26,472 nt of DNA, from IMG/VR virus record IMGVR_UViG_3300028388_006348, positions 1-26,472 of that record, one strand, 5' to 3'. The stretch is from a virus. The notes beneath the pieces were generated by a model. It saw only the letters and a list, made by a program, of their open reading frames with translations, was not told the origin of the DNA and ran no database searches. Position numbers and translations under genes: made by a program. Positions 1 through 6,012 of this stretch are shown here, piece after piece. The first letter of the stretch is position 1. Every line of letters starts with the position of its first letter.

Positions 1-33
1 GGCTCGGAGATAAACCCAGAAAACTGGAGCACA

Positions 34-111
34 GCTACCATGCGGCTTTCAGCCGCATTAGCTGTTCCTGATATAGCTGGATTTGTCCCCAATTGGGGAA
101 AAATTGGGGAC
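34..111. other. two adjacent hairpins near the left edge
   Basis: Two perfect inverted repeats lie downstream of the leftward operon. The first pairs 40-47 with 51-58 (8 bp, 3-nt loop), and the flanking GCTA/TAGC can extend it to 34-62. The second pairs 85-94 with 102-111 (10 bp, 7-nt loop). Neither is followed by a T-run on either strand, so they are not clear intrinsic terminators, although they could act as Rho-independent-like 3' end structures for the leftward genes. Nothing else is recognisable in 1-167. Confidence 0.4.
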
Positions 112-167
112 GCTTTCTAAGGTGTAAACAAGTGATTTTTGCCATCCGACTAAACACAACTGGCTAC

Positions 168-1229
168 CTATTTAGAATCGCCAGCATCACTTTTGTAGAT
201 GTCCCAAAAATTAAATTGGGAACCACACTCTGTGCATCTTAGCTCTGACCTAAGCCAGAAGAGATCCATATCCGACTCACTACAAGAAACTCGCTTTTTA
301 CACGAGTCACAATCAAAAGATAGGTCTTGGAAATTCCGGCGGAGATCATCAAGGGATTCAATACTTTGATAGAACTCTCCATATCGTGTAATTGCCATAT
401 TCCTCATTAACAACTGTATATTTCTAGTTTCTTCATTCCAATCAACAAAGCGGTTAATTACTTTTTCAGATATCTGAATAAAGTAGAGTAAGAAAATGGG
501 TAATACCTTGTAGTAATACTCCCACTGATCCTCAACCGATGACTCGTTTGAAAAAATAAAATTCAAATTACCTGCCTCAGTAGCACTAGCCTTAAAAGAG
601 GTAACTAGATGAGTAGCTTTAGTCCATAAAGTTTCTAGATTATTAGGATCACTCTTATCAAATCTAGTATTCCAAACCAACTCAATACCAAACCAGTCTT
701 CATCTAAAACAGCTAAAGCATCTGAGACAATTTTCTTTCTATCATCAGGCGAGAACTTATCTGCCATATATTTTGCAGAAGACTCCCCGTTAAATTTTCT
801 AATAAAGTCACCAGGGTTTCCACAAAGCCACTCAAGCATTAGCAAATTTTCTTTAAATGGCTTTCTTAACAAAGAAAATGCAACCGAAGTTTTACCCTTG
901 GCACATGCACTTAATGACTCAAAAATAAAATGTGTAGCGTCTGAAATTAGCGCTATCGTAACCTGTCTATATGACATATTGAACAAAACATCATGTTTCC
1001 CATTCGACTCTAGCCAGCCCCATAACTCTTCGCCTTCTAACTCTTGAATTTCTTTTATTTCAGATTGTGTTAGCTCAACGTTAACCGCTAACGAATTAGT
1101 TGACTCTAAATCTGCAACAATTTTTGCTAACTCATCATGGAATTTAAATGCCACAGCGTGTGCTAAATCATAATATTCAGGAATATTTTTCCTTTCACCT
1201 GGGTACACTGACCTTAACAAATCACTCAA
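168..1229 (-). CDS. 353-aa protein of unknown function with C-terminal zinc ribbon; candidate phage cargo/defence gene
   Basis: The start is a TTG at 1229, preceded at proper spacing by AAGGAG on the minus strand. No ATG competes with it. The protein is mostly helical. Its middle (about residues 90-140) has an alternating aliphatic, Lys/Arg-rich character reminiscent of helical-bundle HEPN-like families, but I cannot name a family. The C-terminus carries Cys307, Cys310, Cys332 and Cys335 (CxxC...CxxC), a probable zinc ribbon, with an extra Cys316. There is no signal peptide or clear membrane segment. It is the second gene of a leftward operon, 24 bp after the DUF4145 gene, which also has a zinc ribbon. 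The AT-rich composition contrasts with the phage core and suggests recent acquisition. The position, between the early region and cos and transcribed leftward, is where P2 carries old and tin. A defence or exclusion role is inference from position only. Confidence 0.85.
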   Translation of the reverse strand: MSDLLRSVYPGERKNIPEYYDLAHAVAFKFHDELAKIVADLESTNSLAVNVELTQSEIKEIQELEGEELWGWLESNGKHDVLFNMSYRQVTIALISDATHFIFESLSACAKGKTSVAFSLLRKPFKENLLMLEWLCGNPGDFIRKFNGESSAKYMADKFSPDDRKKIVSDALAVLDEDWFGIELVWNTRFDKSDPNNLETLWTKATHLVTSFKASATEAGNLNFIFSNESSVEDQWEYYYKVLPIFLLYFIQISEKVINRFVDWNEETRNIQLLMRNMAITRYGEFYQSIESLDDLRRNFQDLSFDCDSCKKRVSCSESDMDLFWLRSELRCTECGSQFNFWDIYKSDAGDSK

Positions 1230-1253
1230 ACTAACTACTCCTTAAAATAAACC

Positions 1254-1877
1254 CTAATCCTTAGCCTCATCTCTTTTCCTAACTGCCTCCAAGGCACCTT
1301 CTGGAAGAACTTTGTATAAATCGGCTATCTTTTTTGGTTGTGAAATCCGAGATTCCACGATGAAATTGACCATTTCAAACAAGCCGTGAGCAATTTCAGG
1401 CTTGTCATCAATTATCAATTCGCCTGGATGCACTGCGTTATTACCAACAACACGGCAGTAATCAAGCGCTTGCTGAACTTCCACAGGGAGACCTTTCCTA
1501 ACCAACGAAGCAATGTCATTGTTTAAATTTTCTCCACTTTCACCAAGTTCAATCATCAATTTCTGAAGGGTCAGACGTAATAAAGCTGCCGCAGCCCTTG
1601 GAGAACGAGAAACAATATCTCTTGCTTCTTCATAGTCCTCAACACAAGCACTCGGCAAATCAATATGCCCACGCGGCACCGGTGCTTCCAATGGCAAAAT
1701 CATTCTATCTTTGTACCAGTAACAAATTTCCTTACAGTGAAAACACCCTGAATACCTAAGATCACTCTGGCCTCCCCCACTAAATAGCAGATTACCCCAC
1801 CGTTGATGTGCGAAGACTCCACAATGTACACAGTGAAATTGCTCCTCTTTATATTTCGGTGGGAAGTATTCACTCAT
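1254..1877 (-). CDS. DUF4145-domain protein with N-terminal zinc ribbon
   Basis: ATG at 1877 with GGAG upstream on the minus strand. The N-terminus has Cys16, Cys19, Cys45 and Cys48 (two CxxC knuckles), a likely zinc ribbon. The C-terminal half (about residues 85-180) matches DUF4145: an SPRAAAALLRLTLQKL helix, an NLNNDIASLVRKGLP stretch, then RVVGNNAVHPG (Arg142 to His150). DUF4145 is generally placed among HEPN-like helical domains and recurs in restriction and other conflict systems. The Arg...Asn...His stretch is the part most like a HEPN active-site helix, but its spacing is not the canonical RX4-6H, so catalysis is uncertain. First gene of a two-gene AT-rich operon. The shared zinc-ribbon architecture suggests the two products act together, possibly on nucleic acid (inference). 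Confidence 0.9.
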   Translation of the reverse strand: MSEYFPPKYKEEQFHCVHCGVFAHQRWGNLLFSGGGQSDLRYSGCFHCKEICYWYKDRMILPLEAPVPRGHIDLPSACVEDYEEARDIVSRSPRAAAALLRLTLQKLMIELGESGENLNNDIASLVRKGLPVEVQQALDYCRVVGNNAVHPGELIIDDKPEIAHGLFEMVNFIVESRISQPKKIADLYKVLPEGALEAVRKRDEAKD

Positions 1878-1991
1878 ACAAACTCCGTTTGGGTAGCAGG
1901 TGATTGATGTTTAGAAAACCGTTATTCACTGTACTGATAGATAAGCGAGTCCATCTGACACGAATAAAACATGGAAGATTGTCTTAACTAG

Positions 1992-2018
1992 TTGAAGACA
2001 ACAAACCCATAGTATAGA
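1992..2018 (+). promoter_or_regulatory. candidate promoter of the C4 RNA transcript
   Basis: TTGAAG (1992-1997) and TATAGA (2013-2018) with a 15-bp spacer, slightly short for sigma-70. It would start transcription near 2025, just ahead of a 7-bp hairpin (2027-2033 with 2040-2046) and the first C4 target boxes. This is the expected place for the promoter of a P4/P1-type immunity transcript. Judged by eye only. Confidence 0.4.
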
Positions 2019-2048
2019 TTCACCCCGTCGTGGCAAATTCCACGACCG

Positions 2049-2077
2049 GGATTGGAACCCCGGCAAACGATAGTGAG
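2049..2077 (+). promoter_or_regulatory. upstream C4 target boxes a1 and b1
   Basis: TTGGAAC (2052-2058) is perfectly complementary to the C4 stretch GTTCCAA (2197-2203). CGATAG (2068-2073) is perfectly complementary to CTATCG (2185-2190) in the C4 loop. The same pair of boxes recurs downstream at 2226-2232 and 2256-2263. In phages P1/P7 and P4, pairing of the antisense RNA with such upstream boxes changes translation or folding and leads to early termination. Confidence 0.7.
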
Positions 2078-2082
2078 GACAC

Positions 2083-2104
2083 ACCGCCCTCTGGCGGTTT
2101 TTTT
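2083..2104 (+). terminator. intrinsic terminator between C4 target 1 and C4 core
   Basis: Stem ACCGCC (2083-2088) / GGCGGT (2093-2098), loop CTCT, followed by an uninterrupted run of seven T (2098-2104). It sits between the upstream target boxes and the RNA core, where attenuation would separate a short immune transcript from read-through into the downstream gene. Confidence 0.75.
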
Positions 2105-2118
2105 GTGTCCAACGGTTG

Positions 2119-2212
2119 GCCATAATGCCGCAGGCATTCTGTTATGGCGGGCCGTGCGGGGCGCCTTCGGGCGCGCCGGTTTCTCTATCGCCGGTAGTTC
2201 CAACCCGCACGG
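2119..2212 (+). ncRNA. C4-type antisense RNA (P1 c4 / P4 CI RNA class)
   Basis: Fold seen directly. Hairpin I pairs GCCATAA (2119-2125) with TTATGGC (2142-2148), enclosing a small TGCC/GGCA hairpin. A 9-bp closing helix pairs 2152-2160 with 2204-2212. It encloses a GCGCC-TTCG-GGCGC hairpin (2161-2174) and a CCGG/CCGG hairpin (2176-2179 with 2191-2194), whose loop TTTCTCTATCG (2180-2190) carries antisense box b'. Antisense box a' (GTTCCAA, 2197-2203) lies between the last hairpin and the closing helix. Both boxes are complementary to repeated target boxes on each side. This is the arrangement of the C4 family, which controls antirepressor or kil-type phage genes. The extent is defined by helices; true RNA ends are unknown. 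Confidence 0.82.
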
Positions 2213-2225
2213 TGCCGTCACCCGA

Positions 2226-2266
2226 TTGGAACCGGGTGGAGGCGAGAAGCCCAAACGATAGAGGAG
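2226..2266 (+). promoter_or_regulatory. downstream C4 target boxes a2 and b2, covering the Shine-Dalgarno of the 109-aa gene
   Basis: TTGGAAC (2226-2232) pairs with a' over 7 nt. CGATAGAG (2256-2263) pairs with b' (2183-2190) over 8 nt, and with G-U pairs the duplex can extend through CGATAGAGGAG (2256-2266). That segment contains the GAGGAG ribosome-binding site eight bases before the ATG at 2274. Antisense pairing would therefore block translation of the downstream gene directly. Confidence 0.72.
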
Positions 2267-2273
2267 TCACCCC

Positions 2274-2603
2274 ATGACTCAAGCCACTCCGCACACCCCA
2301 GAACCCGGCTATTGGCTGCCGGAAGACGCCTACGAACAGATCCGCACCGCTTGCGCCACTGCTGAAACCCTGCTCGATTTCCTGGACGCTATGAACGGCG
2401 ACCGGGTGGAGCTGACCATCGGCGGCCTGCGCGAAATGCTGGCGGGTAGCATCGTCGATAACCTCAATCTTAACCCCTTCGAGACCTTCCCTTGCCCTCG
2501 CCCTGAACGCTCTGCGAGGGATGAACGGGTGGATCGAGGTATTCAGGCGGTGTTGGGTGATCTCTTCACCAGGCCGACATTGAGGCGGCGGGACCTGCGC
2601 TAA
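2274..2603 (+). CDS. 109-aa protein under C4 RNA control; possible antirepressor/kil-position gene
   Basis: ATG at 2274 with GAGGAG eight bases upstream. I do not recognise the family. The protein is acidic and helical in its first 80 residues (PEDAYEQIRTACATAETLLD, then a GGLREML segment) and has an arginine-rich C-terminus (about residues 80-109). No signal peptide, membrane segment or HTH is obvious. It is the first gene after the C4 RNA. In P1 that slot holds the antirepressor operon and in P4 the kil/early genes, so a host-takeover or anti-immunity function is a position-based inference. GC-rich like the phage core. The codon pattern and strong RBS support a real gene. Confidence 0.75.
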   Translation: MTQATPHTPEPGYWLPEDAYEQIRTACATAETLLDFLDAMNGDRVELTIGGLREMLAGSIVDNLNLNPFETFPCPRPERSARDERVDRGIQAVLGDLFTRPTLRRRDLR

Positions 2604-2612
2604 GACGTTGAT

Positions 2613-2650
2613 GGCGGTGCTGACCGGCAGGAGTTGAGAAAAGCACCGCC
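2613..2650 (+). other. 9-bp inverted repeat after the C4-controlled gene
   Basis: GGCGGTGCT (2613-2621) pairs perfectly with AGCACCGCC (2642-2650) across a 20-nt loop, ten bases after the stop codon. There is no T-run behind it, so it is at best a weak or factor-dependent terminator. Confidence 0.35.
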
Positions 2651-2723
2651 GCATTTGGCGTTTCTATGACAGGCCGTTCGCTCTAAACTCAGGTGTTCTG
2701 TTCTGCACGTTCGAGGTAACCGA

Positions 2724-3023
2724 GTGATATTTCTGCATATAGCCATTGCCGCTGTTGGCGCAGCGATCGCCTTAAACGTCTTTGTTTTGCTTTTTCGGTG
2801 TTTTCTCATCGAATGGCGTTACTTCGAAGAACTTGGGTTCTTGAAAAACGCTTTGAAATTCGACCGAACAGAAGCAGAGAAACGGACAATACGCCGTGCA
2901 CTCATCAGCATGGCAATCGCCGCTCTCTACTTCCTCTTTGTATTGCTGATTGATAACGCATTCTTCGAGAATCACTTGATTGATCACGCTAGCCTGGGAT
3001 TCATAGCTTTTCCGCAAGTTTAA
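2724..3023 (+). CDS. small integral membrane protein, 99 aa, unknown function
   Basis: GTG start at 2724 with GAGGT at 2713-2717. Two hydrophobic segments are visible: residues 3-27 (IFLHIAIAAVGAAIALNVFVLL) and about 61-82 (ALISMAIAALYFLFVLLIDNAFF). Between them lies a charged cytoplasmic-type loop rich in Lys, Arg and Glu. The C-terminus is short. No family recognised. It lies 120 bp after the C4-controlled gene and may share its transcript. Small two-TM proteins in phage early regions are often superinfection-exclusion or inner-membrane modulators, but nothing in the sequence proves that here. Confidence 0.65.
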   Translation: MIFLHIAIAAVGAAIALNVFVLLFRCFLIEWRYFEELGFLKNALKFDRTEAEKRTIRRALISMAIAALYFLFVLLIDNAFFENHLIDHASLGFIAFPQV

Positions 3024-3046
3024 ACACTTTTCGGCCTGCCTTTAGT

Positions 3047-3484
3047 TCACGCCCGAACGTCGATGCTACCTGGCTGGACCTGATAAGCCCGCACGATCTT
3101 CAACGCCGATTCCAGCCTGGCGAGGGTGTCGTCATCGTTGCGCGATTTCGCGCCCTCGATGCCGGCCTGGATCTTCTCAACAAAGTTATGCCGCGTGGTG
3201 TTATCGAGCTCGGCGGGCAATTCACCGTTCACAGGTATGTTGATGGTCATGGCCAGGAATGGGCTGCTTTCCTCAAAGCTCATGCGGCCGGCTTTGATTT
3301 CACCATTCATCCAGTCGAACAACTCCTGGTTGGTCATGTTGGTGAAGTCCACCTTATTAAGTGGCTGGGCTTCGTCAGTGCTTTCCTGTGAGCTGCTGGG
3401 TGCCTGGGAGGCCACTGAAGTTGGGTTGGACGTTGATTGACGCTGCTGGATGTACGTTTGGCTAATCCCTGTATCGATTCGCAT
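3047..3484 (-). CDS. 145-aa hypothetical protein
   Basis: ATG at 3484 with AAGGAG 8-9 bases upstream on the minus strand. Residues 1-42 are Ser/Gln/Thr-rich and low complexity, probably disordered (QRQSTSNPTSVASQAPSSSQ). The rest is a compact acidic domain containing the motif TNMTNQELFDWMNGEIKAGRM and a helical C-terminus (LARLESALKIVRAYQV). No signal peptide or membrane segment. I do not recognise the family. It faces the membrane-protein gene tail to tail, with 23 bp between stops, and is alone on its strand, so it is probably a separately expressed accessory gene between the early region and cos. Confidence 0.72.
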   Translation of the reverse strand: MRIDTGISQTYIQQRQSTSNPTSVASQAPSSSQESTDEAQPLNKVDFTNMTNQELFDWMNGEIKAGRMSFEESSPFLAMTINIPVNGELPAELDNTTRHNFVEKIQAGIEGAKSRNDDDTLARLESALKIVRAYQVQPGSIDVRA

Positions 3485-3705
3485 TGGCCTGGCTCCTTCA
3501 CGCGGTCAAATTCGGTGGAGGTAGAGCAACAGTCGGGCCAGTGCACCAAAGCGCGAGAAACAGCGTTCTGAACGGGTGGCTAACACTCCACCCAGGGAGA
3601 ACAGCGGCAAAGTATTGCCGGCTTTGTGGCCACAAACTTCATGAGTGGATTGATAGGGTTTAACGCGTGCGTATGCGTGCGCGTGGAACCACCCCCGCTA
3701 AAGTT

Positions 3706-4024
3706 GGTGGCCATCGGAAAAGAGTAACAAAAGTAACAGAGTGCCAAATAACGCTCTAACCTATTGTTTTATATGGCTTTTCCAGACTTTTGAAAAAGTA
3801 ACATTTAAGGAACAAAAGAGTAACAATGTTACTTTTTAATATGTAACAGAGACGAAAATCGAAACCCTTATAAATCAATGACTTACGATCTTGTTACTAA
3901 ACCTGTTACTTCATTGCTACTTAATTGTTACTAAACTGAAAAACCCGCCAACCCGCACCGTTATTGGCTTTGACTATGGTTATGGCCATCCTGTTACCTT
4001 TGTTACTCTTTTCCGATGGCCACC
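3706..4024. repeat. 34-bp inverted repeats enclosing eleven GTAACA iterons; candidate replication or partition site
   Basis: The left arm 3706-3739 and right arm 3991-4024 are reverse complements with one mismatch (33 of 34). Inside the block the hexamer GTAACA occurs forward at 3724, 3733, 3798, 3820 and 3843, and inverted (TGTTAC) at 3827, 3892, 3904, 3926, 3992 and 4001. The polarity switches around a perfect 15-bp palindrome at 3819-3833. The interior is AT-rich. P4's origin and crr also use short iterons inside inverted repeats, bound by the alpha primase-helicase. Here no primase is in view, so the ligand is unknown. A MITE is an alternative, but I see no target-site duplication. Confidence 0.75.
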
Positions 4025-4182
4025 TGTTTTAAAGACTGGGGCGAGCCCAGCCAATTGCCTGAATAAACCGGTCAAAAACTGACGAAATCCGACTGATTCA
4101 CCCGCCCTATACACCCACCGCGCAGCCCAGCACTGGCGCGGCTTGCCGGGCGTTGAGCAATTGAAGAAAAACCCACACAAAA

Positions 4183-4217
4183 AGCGCGCAGGCGGGGCGA
4201 GGGGACAACGGCGCGCT
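4183..4217. other. cos: cos (cohesive-end) site, P2-like
   Basis: The 19 nt GGCGGGGCGAGGGGACAAC (4191-4209) matches the P2 cos overhang as I recall it (GGCGAGGCGGGGAAAGCAC) at 13 of 19 positions. It is bounded by the dyad AGCGCGC (4183-4189) / GCGCGCT (4211-4217), with the GCGCGCT flank as in P2. It lies just beyond the 3' end of the portal gene, with only the SRAP gene between, which fits the cos-Q arrangement of P2. Exact nick positions are inferred by analogy. Confidence 0.65.
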
Positions 4218-4271
4218 CGCGTTTCAGATGCTACTTTTAACTGGTCGCCGTGGATGTGAAGTTGTCGCTCG

Positions 4272-5039
4272 ATGTGTGGAGCTCTGAAGAACGTTATTGA
4301 GATGCCTGTTTTGCCGCCAATCCTTACGGAGCTGGGGTATTCAGAGGAAGAGATAAAAGACATTTTGAATTTACCGGGCAGGAAGAAGAAAGAGGCCCGG
4401 CCAACAGATCCCGTACTCAGCCTGATACCTACCCGCACGGGGCCAAAGTTGATGAACGCCACCTGGTGGCTCAAGCTGCACAACGATACTCTTGAACCCG
4501 ATACCCAGTGGTCGACGTTCAATTGCCGGTCCACCCAGCTACTGAGTAGCCCCCTCCATAAGATTCCACCGAAGAGCTATCGATCTATTGTGATTGCTGA
4601 AGGTTTCTACGAATGGCAGCCCATCTACCAAGGTGGCGTGTTGTATTCAGGACTGTCTGAGGAAGAGAAAAAGAAACCACCCAAGCCGGTCTCCAAGCAA
4701 AAGTACCTGATCCACAAGCCCGGCCAACTAATGTTCCTGGCGGCTATGTGCAAACACTGGGTGGATGATGATGGTAACGCTAAGGCGTCGACGGGGGTCA
4801 TTACACTGCCGCCGCACCCAGCGTTCAGCGATATACACCACAAGTCATTCCCGTTGGTGATCAAAGACGAAGAGCTCAGCGACTGGCTGGACCGAACAAT
4901 GCCAACCGAACACTTTGAGCCGTTGTTCAACCTCACCGACGTGCGTGAACCCTTTGAAGCGATTGTCGCTGATGAGCCCGAGTTGCTGGGCACCGACCAA
5001 CACCCCTATCTACTGACACCTGGTAAAATTAAGACGTAG
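4272..5039 (+). CDS. SRAP-family protein (HMCES/YedK-like abasic-site DNA-protein crosslinking)
   Basis: The start is fixed by the obligatory MCG N-terminus: Cys2 becomes the catalytic N-terminal cysteine after Met removal and bonds to ring-opened abasic sites in single-stranded DNA. Other family landmarks are Asn84 in the NCRS motif, Glu110 in AEGFYEW, and His189 in the IHHKSFPLVI segment (YedK IHDRMP). Length 255 aa is slightly above the usual 220-230, owing to a 20-residue insert around 115-140 (GGVLYSGLSEEEKKKPPKPV). The Shine-Dalgarno is poor. The gene runs from cos toward the portal gene and overlaps its 3' end by 11 bp, tail to tail. It probably protects replicating or incoming phage ssDNA (inference). 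Cytoplasmic. Confidence 0.93.
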   Translation: MCGALKNVIEMPVLPPILTELGYSEEEIKDILNLPGRKKKEARPTDPVLSLIPTRTGPKLMNATWWLKLHNDTLEPDTQWSTFNCRSTQLLSSPLHKIPPKSYRSIVIAEGFYEWQPIYQGGVLYSGLSEEEKKKPPKPVSKQKYLIHKPGQLMFLAAMCKHWVDDDGNAKASTGVITLPPHPAFSDIHHKSFPLVIKDEELSDWLDRTMPTEHFEPLFNLTDVREPFEAIVADEPELLGTDQHPYLLTPGKIKT

Positions 5040-6012
5040 GCATAGGCAAGTTGTATTCGTTGAAGCGCACCACCTCCCTGCCCATCACCTCATTCAACTC
5101 CCTGAACCGTTCCTGCAAGGGCTCCAGCTCGTTGGCCACGAACACCCGTGCGGCTTTCTCGGCGTCACCAAAGCCACCGGTGTTGGCGGGGATGATACCC
5201 ATGAGCTGTGGCGGCACGCGGTGGCCGGCGAGTTGGTCGTCGCGGCTGACGTTTTTGATGTTCCAGAAATCGTCCTTGGCAGCGACCTCGCTGACCGGGA
5301 TCAGTTGCAGTCCGTCTTTCTTGCCGTTGGGCGCATACATGAACAGGTTGCGGAAGTTGCCGGGGCCTTTGGATTCGCGCAGGGCGGTGCGCATGGCATC
5401 GACGTCTTCCTGCGAGTGGGCGGCGTCGGTCATGTAGAGGATGAAACCGGCGTGGCTGCCGTTCTCGTAGTACTTGCGCCGGAACAGCGTGGCCGATTCG
5501 TTCAGCCAGGCGGCTTGCAAGCTGCCCAGGTAATCTGGCACGCCATAGAGCTCCTGGTCGATGTCCGGCTCCATCAGGTGGCAGATGCTGTCGCGTTTGA
5601 ATTCGGTCTCCTGCTTCCAGCCATGCACCCACCAATAGGAACCCGGCTCAATACCGCGCCGCACATACTTGGCACGCGCCGGGCGGATCTGCAGCAAGCT
5701 GCTCAGCCGGGAACGCACCTGCTCGGCGTAGGCATTGCCGAACACCAGGTAATCGAGCGCCAGGCAGGCGAAGTCGCTGCGGCTGAGCCACTGCGTTGGC
5801 TGGAACGTCTTCACCAAAATGTTGCGCTTCACCTGCAAGGCACTGCCATGGTGAGCGGTGGCGCGGTACGACTTGCTCAGCGCGCTCAAATCGACCGGCG
5901 GTTCGTACCAGCGGCTGCCCGCCATCCAGCAACCCAGATACAGCATGTCGTAGCGGTCCATCACCGGCGTCGGGTCGCCAAAGGTGAAGGCTTCATAGTG
6001 GGCGGTGCTCAT
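5029..6012 (-). CDS. Q: portal protein (P2 gpQ family)
   Basis: A 327-aa portal (PBSX/P2 Q family; P2 gpQ is 344 aa). It forms the dodecameric ring at the unique capsid vertex, through which DNA is packaged and to which the tail attaches. Recognisable stretches: RHHGSAL-like HHGSALQVKRN (about 54-64), YLVFGNAYAEQVRSRL (about 88-103), VPDYLGSLQAAWLNESATLFRRKYYENGSHAGFILYMTD (about 177-215) and HRVPPQLMGIIPANTGGFGD (about 264-283). Its ATG overlaps the terminase stop as ATGA, so the two are translationally coupled on a leftward late transcript, as in P2. Its 3' end overlaps the convergent SRAP gene. Confidence 0.96.
   Translation of the reverse strand: MSTAHYEAFTFGDPTPVMDRYDMLYLGCWMAGSRWYEPPVDLSALSKSYRATAHHGSALQVKRNILVKTFQPTQWLSRSDFACLALDYLVFGNAYAEQVRSRLSSLLQIRPARAKYVRRGIEPGSYWWVHGWKQETEFKRDSICHLMEPDIDQELYGVPDYLGSLQAAWLNESATLFRRKYYENGSHAGFILYMTDAAHSQEDVDAMRTALRESKGPGNFRNLFMYAPNGKKDGLQLIPVSEVAAKDDFWNIKNVSRDDQLAGHRVPPQLMGIIPANTGGFGDAEKAARVFVANELEPLQERFRELNEVMGREVVRFNEYNLPMPTS

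Larger units (their letters stand above)
3485..4271. other. 787-bp non-coding interval: iteron block and cos
   Basis: No convincing gene. The only ORFs here are short, lack ribosome-binding sites and run through repeats. The interval has a purine/pyrimidine-alternating GCGTGCG stretch (3664-3684), then the GTAACA block bounded by 34-bp inverted repeats (3706-4024), then the cos-like sequence (4183-4217). Local composition changes from GC-rich to strongly AT-rich between about 3720 and 3950, and back. Confidence 0.7.

Noticed and set aside
34-111. Hairpins as intrinsic terminators of the leftward cassette
   Set aside because: Stems are good but there is no T-run on the required strand.
2052-2261. 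69-aa + ORF and opposing minus ORFs (1988-2254, 2142-2654) across the C4 region
   Set aside because: They run through the RNA core and its terminator, lack ribosome-binding sites and read hairpin arms; similar spurious ORFs are often annotated over C4/P4 immunity RNAs.
3706-4024. Interpretation as an insertion sequence or MITE
   Set aside because: The arms look like terminal inverted repeats, but no flanking target duplication was found and the iterated GTAACA hexamers are better explained by a protein-binding array.
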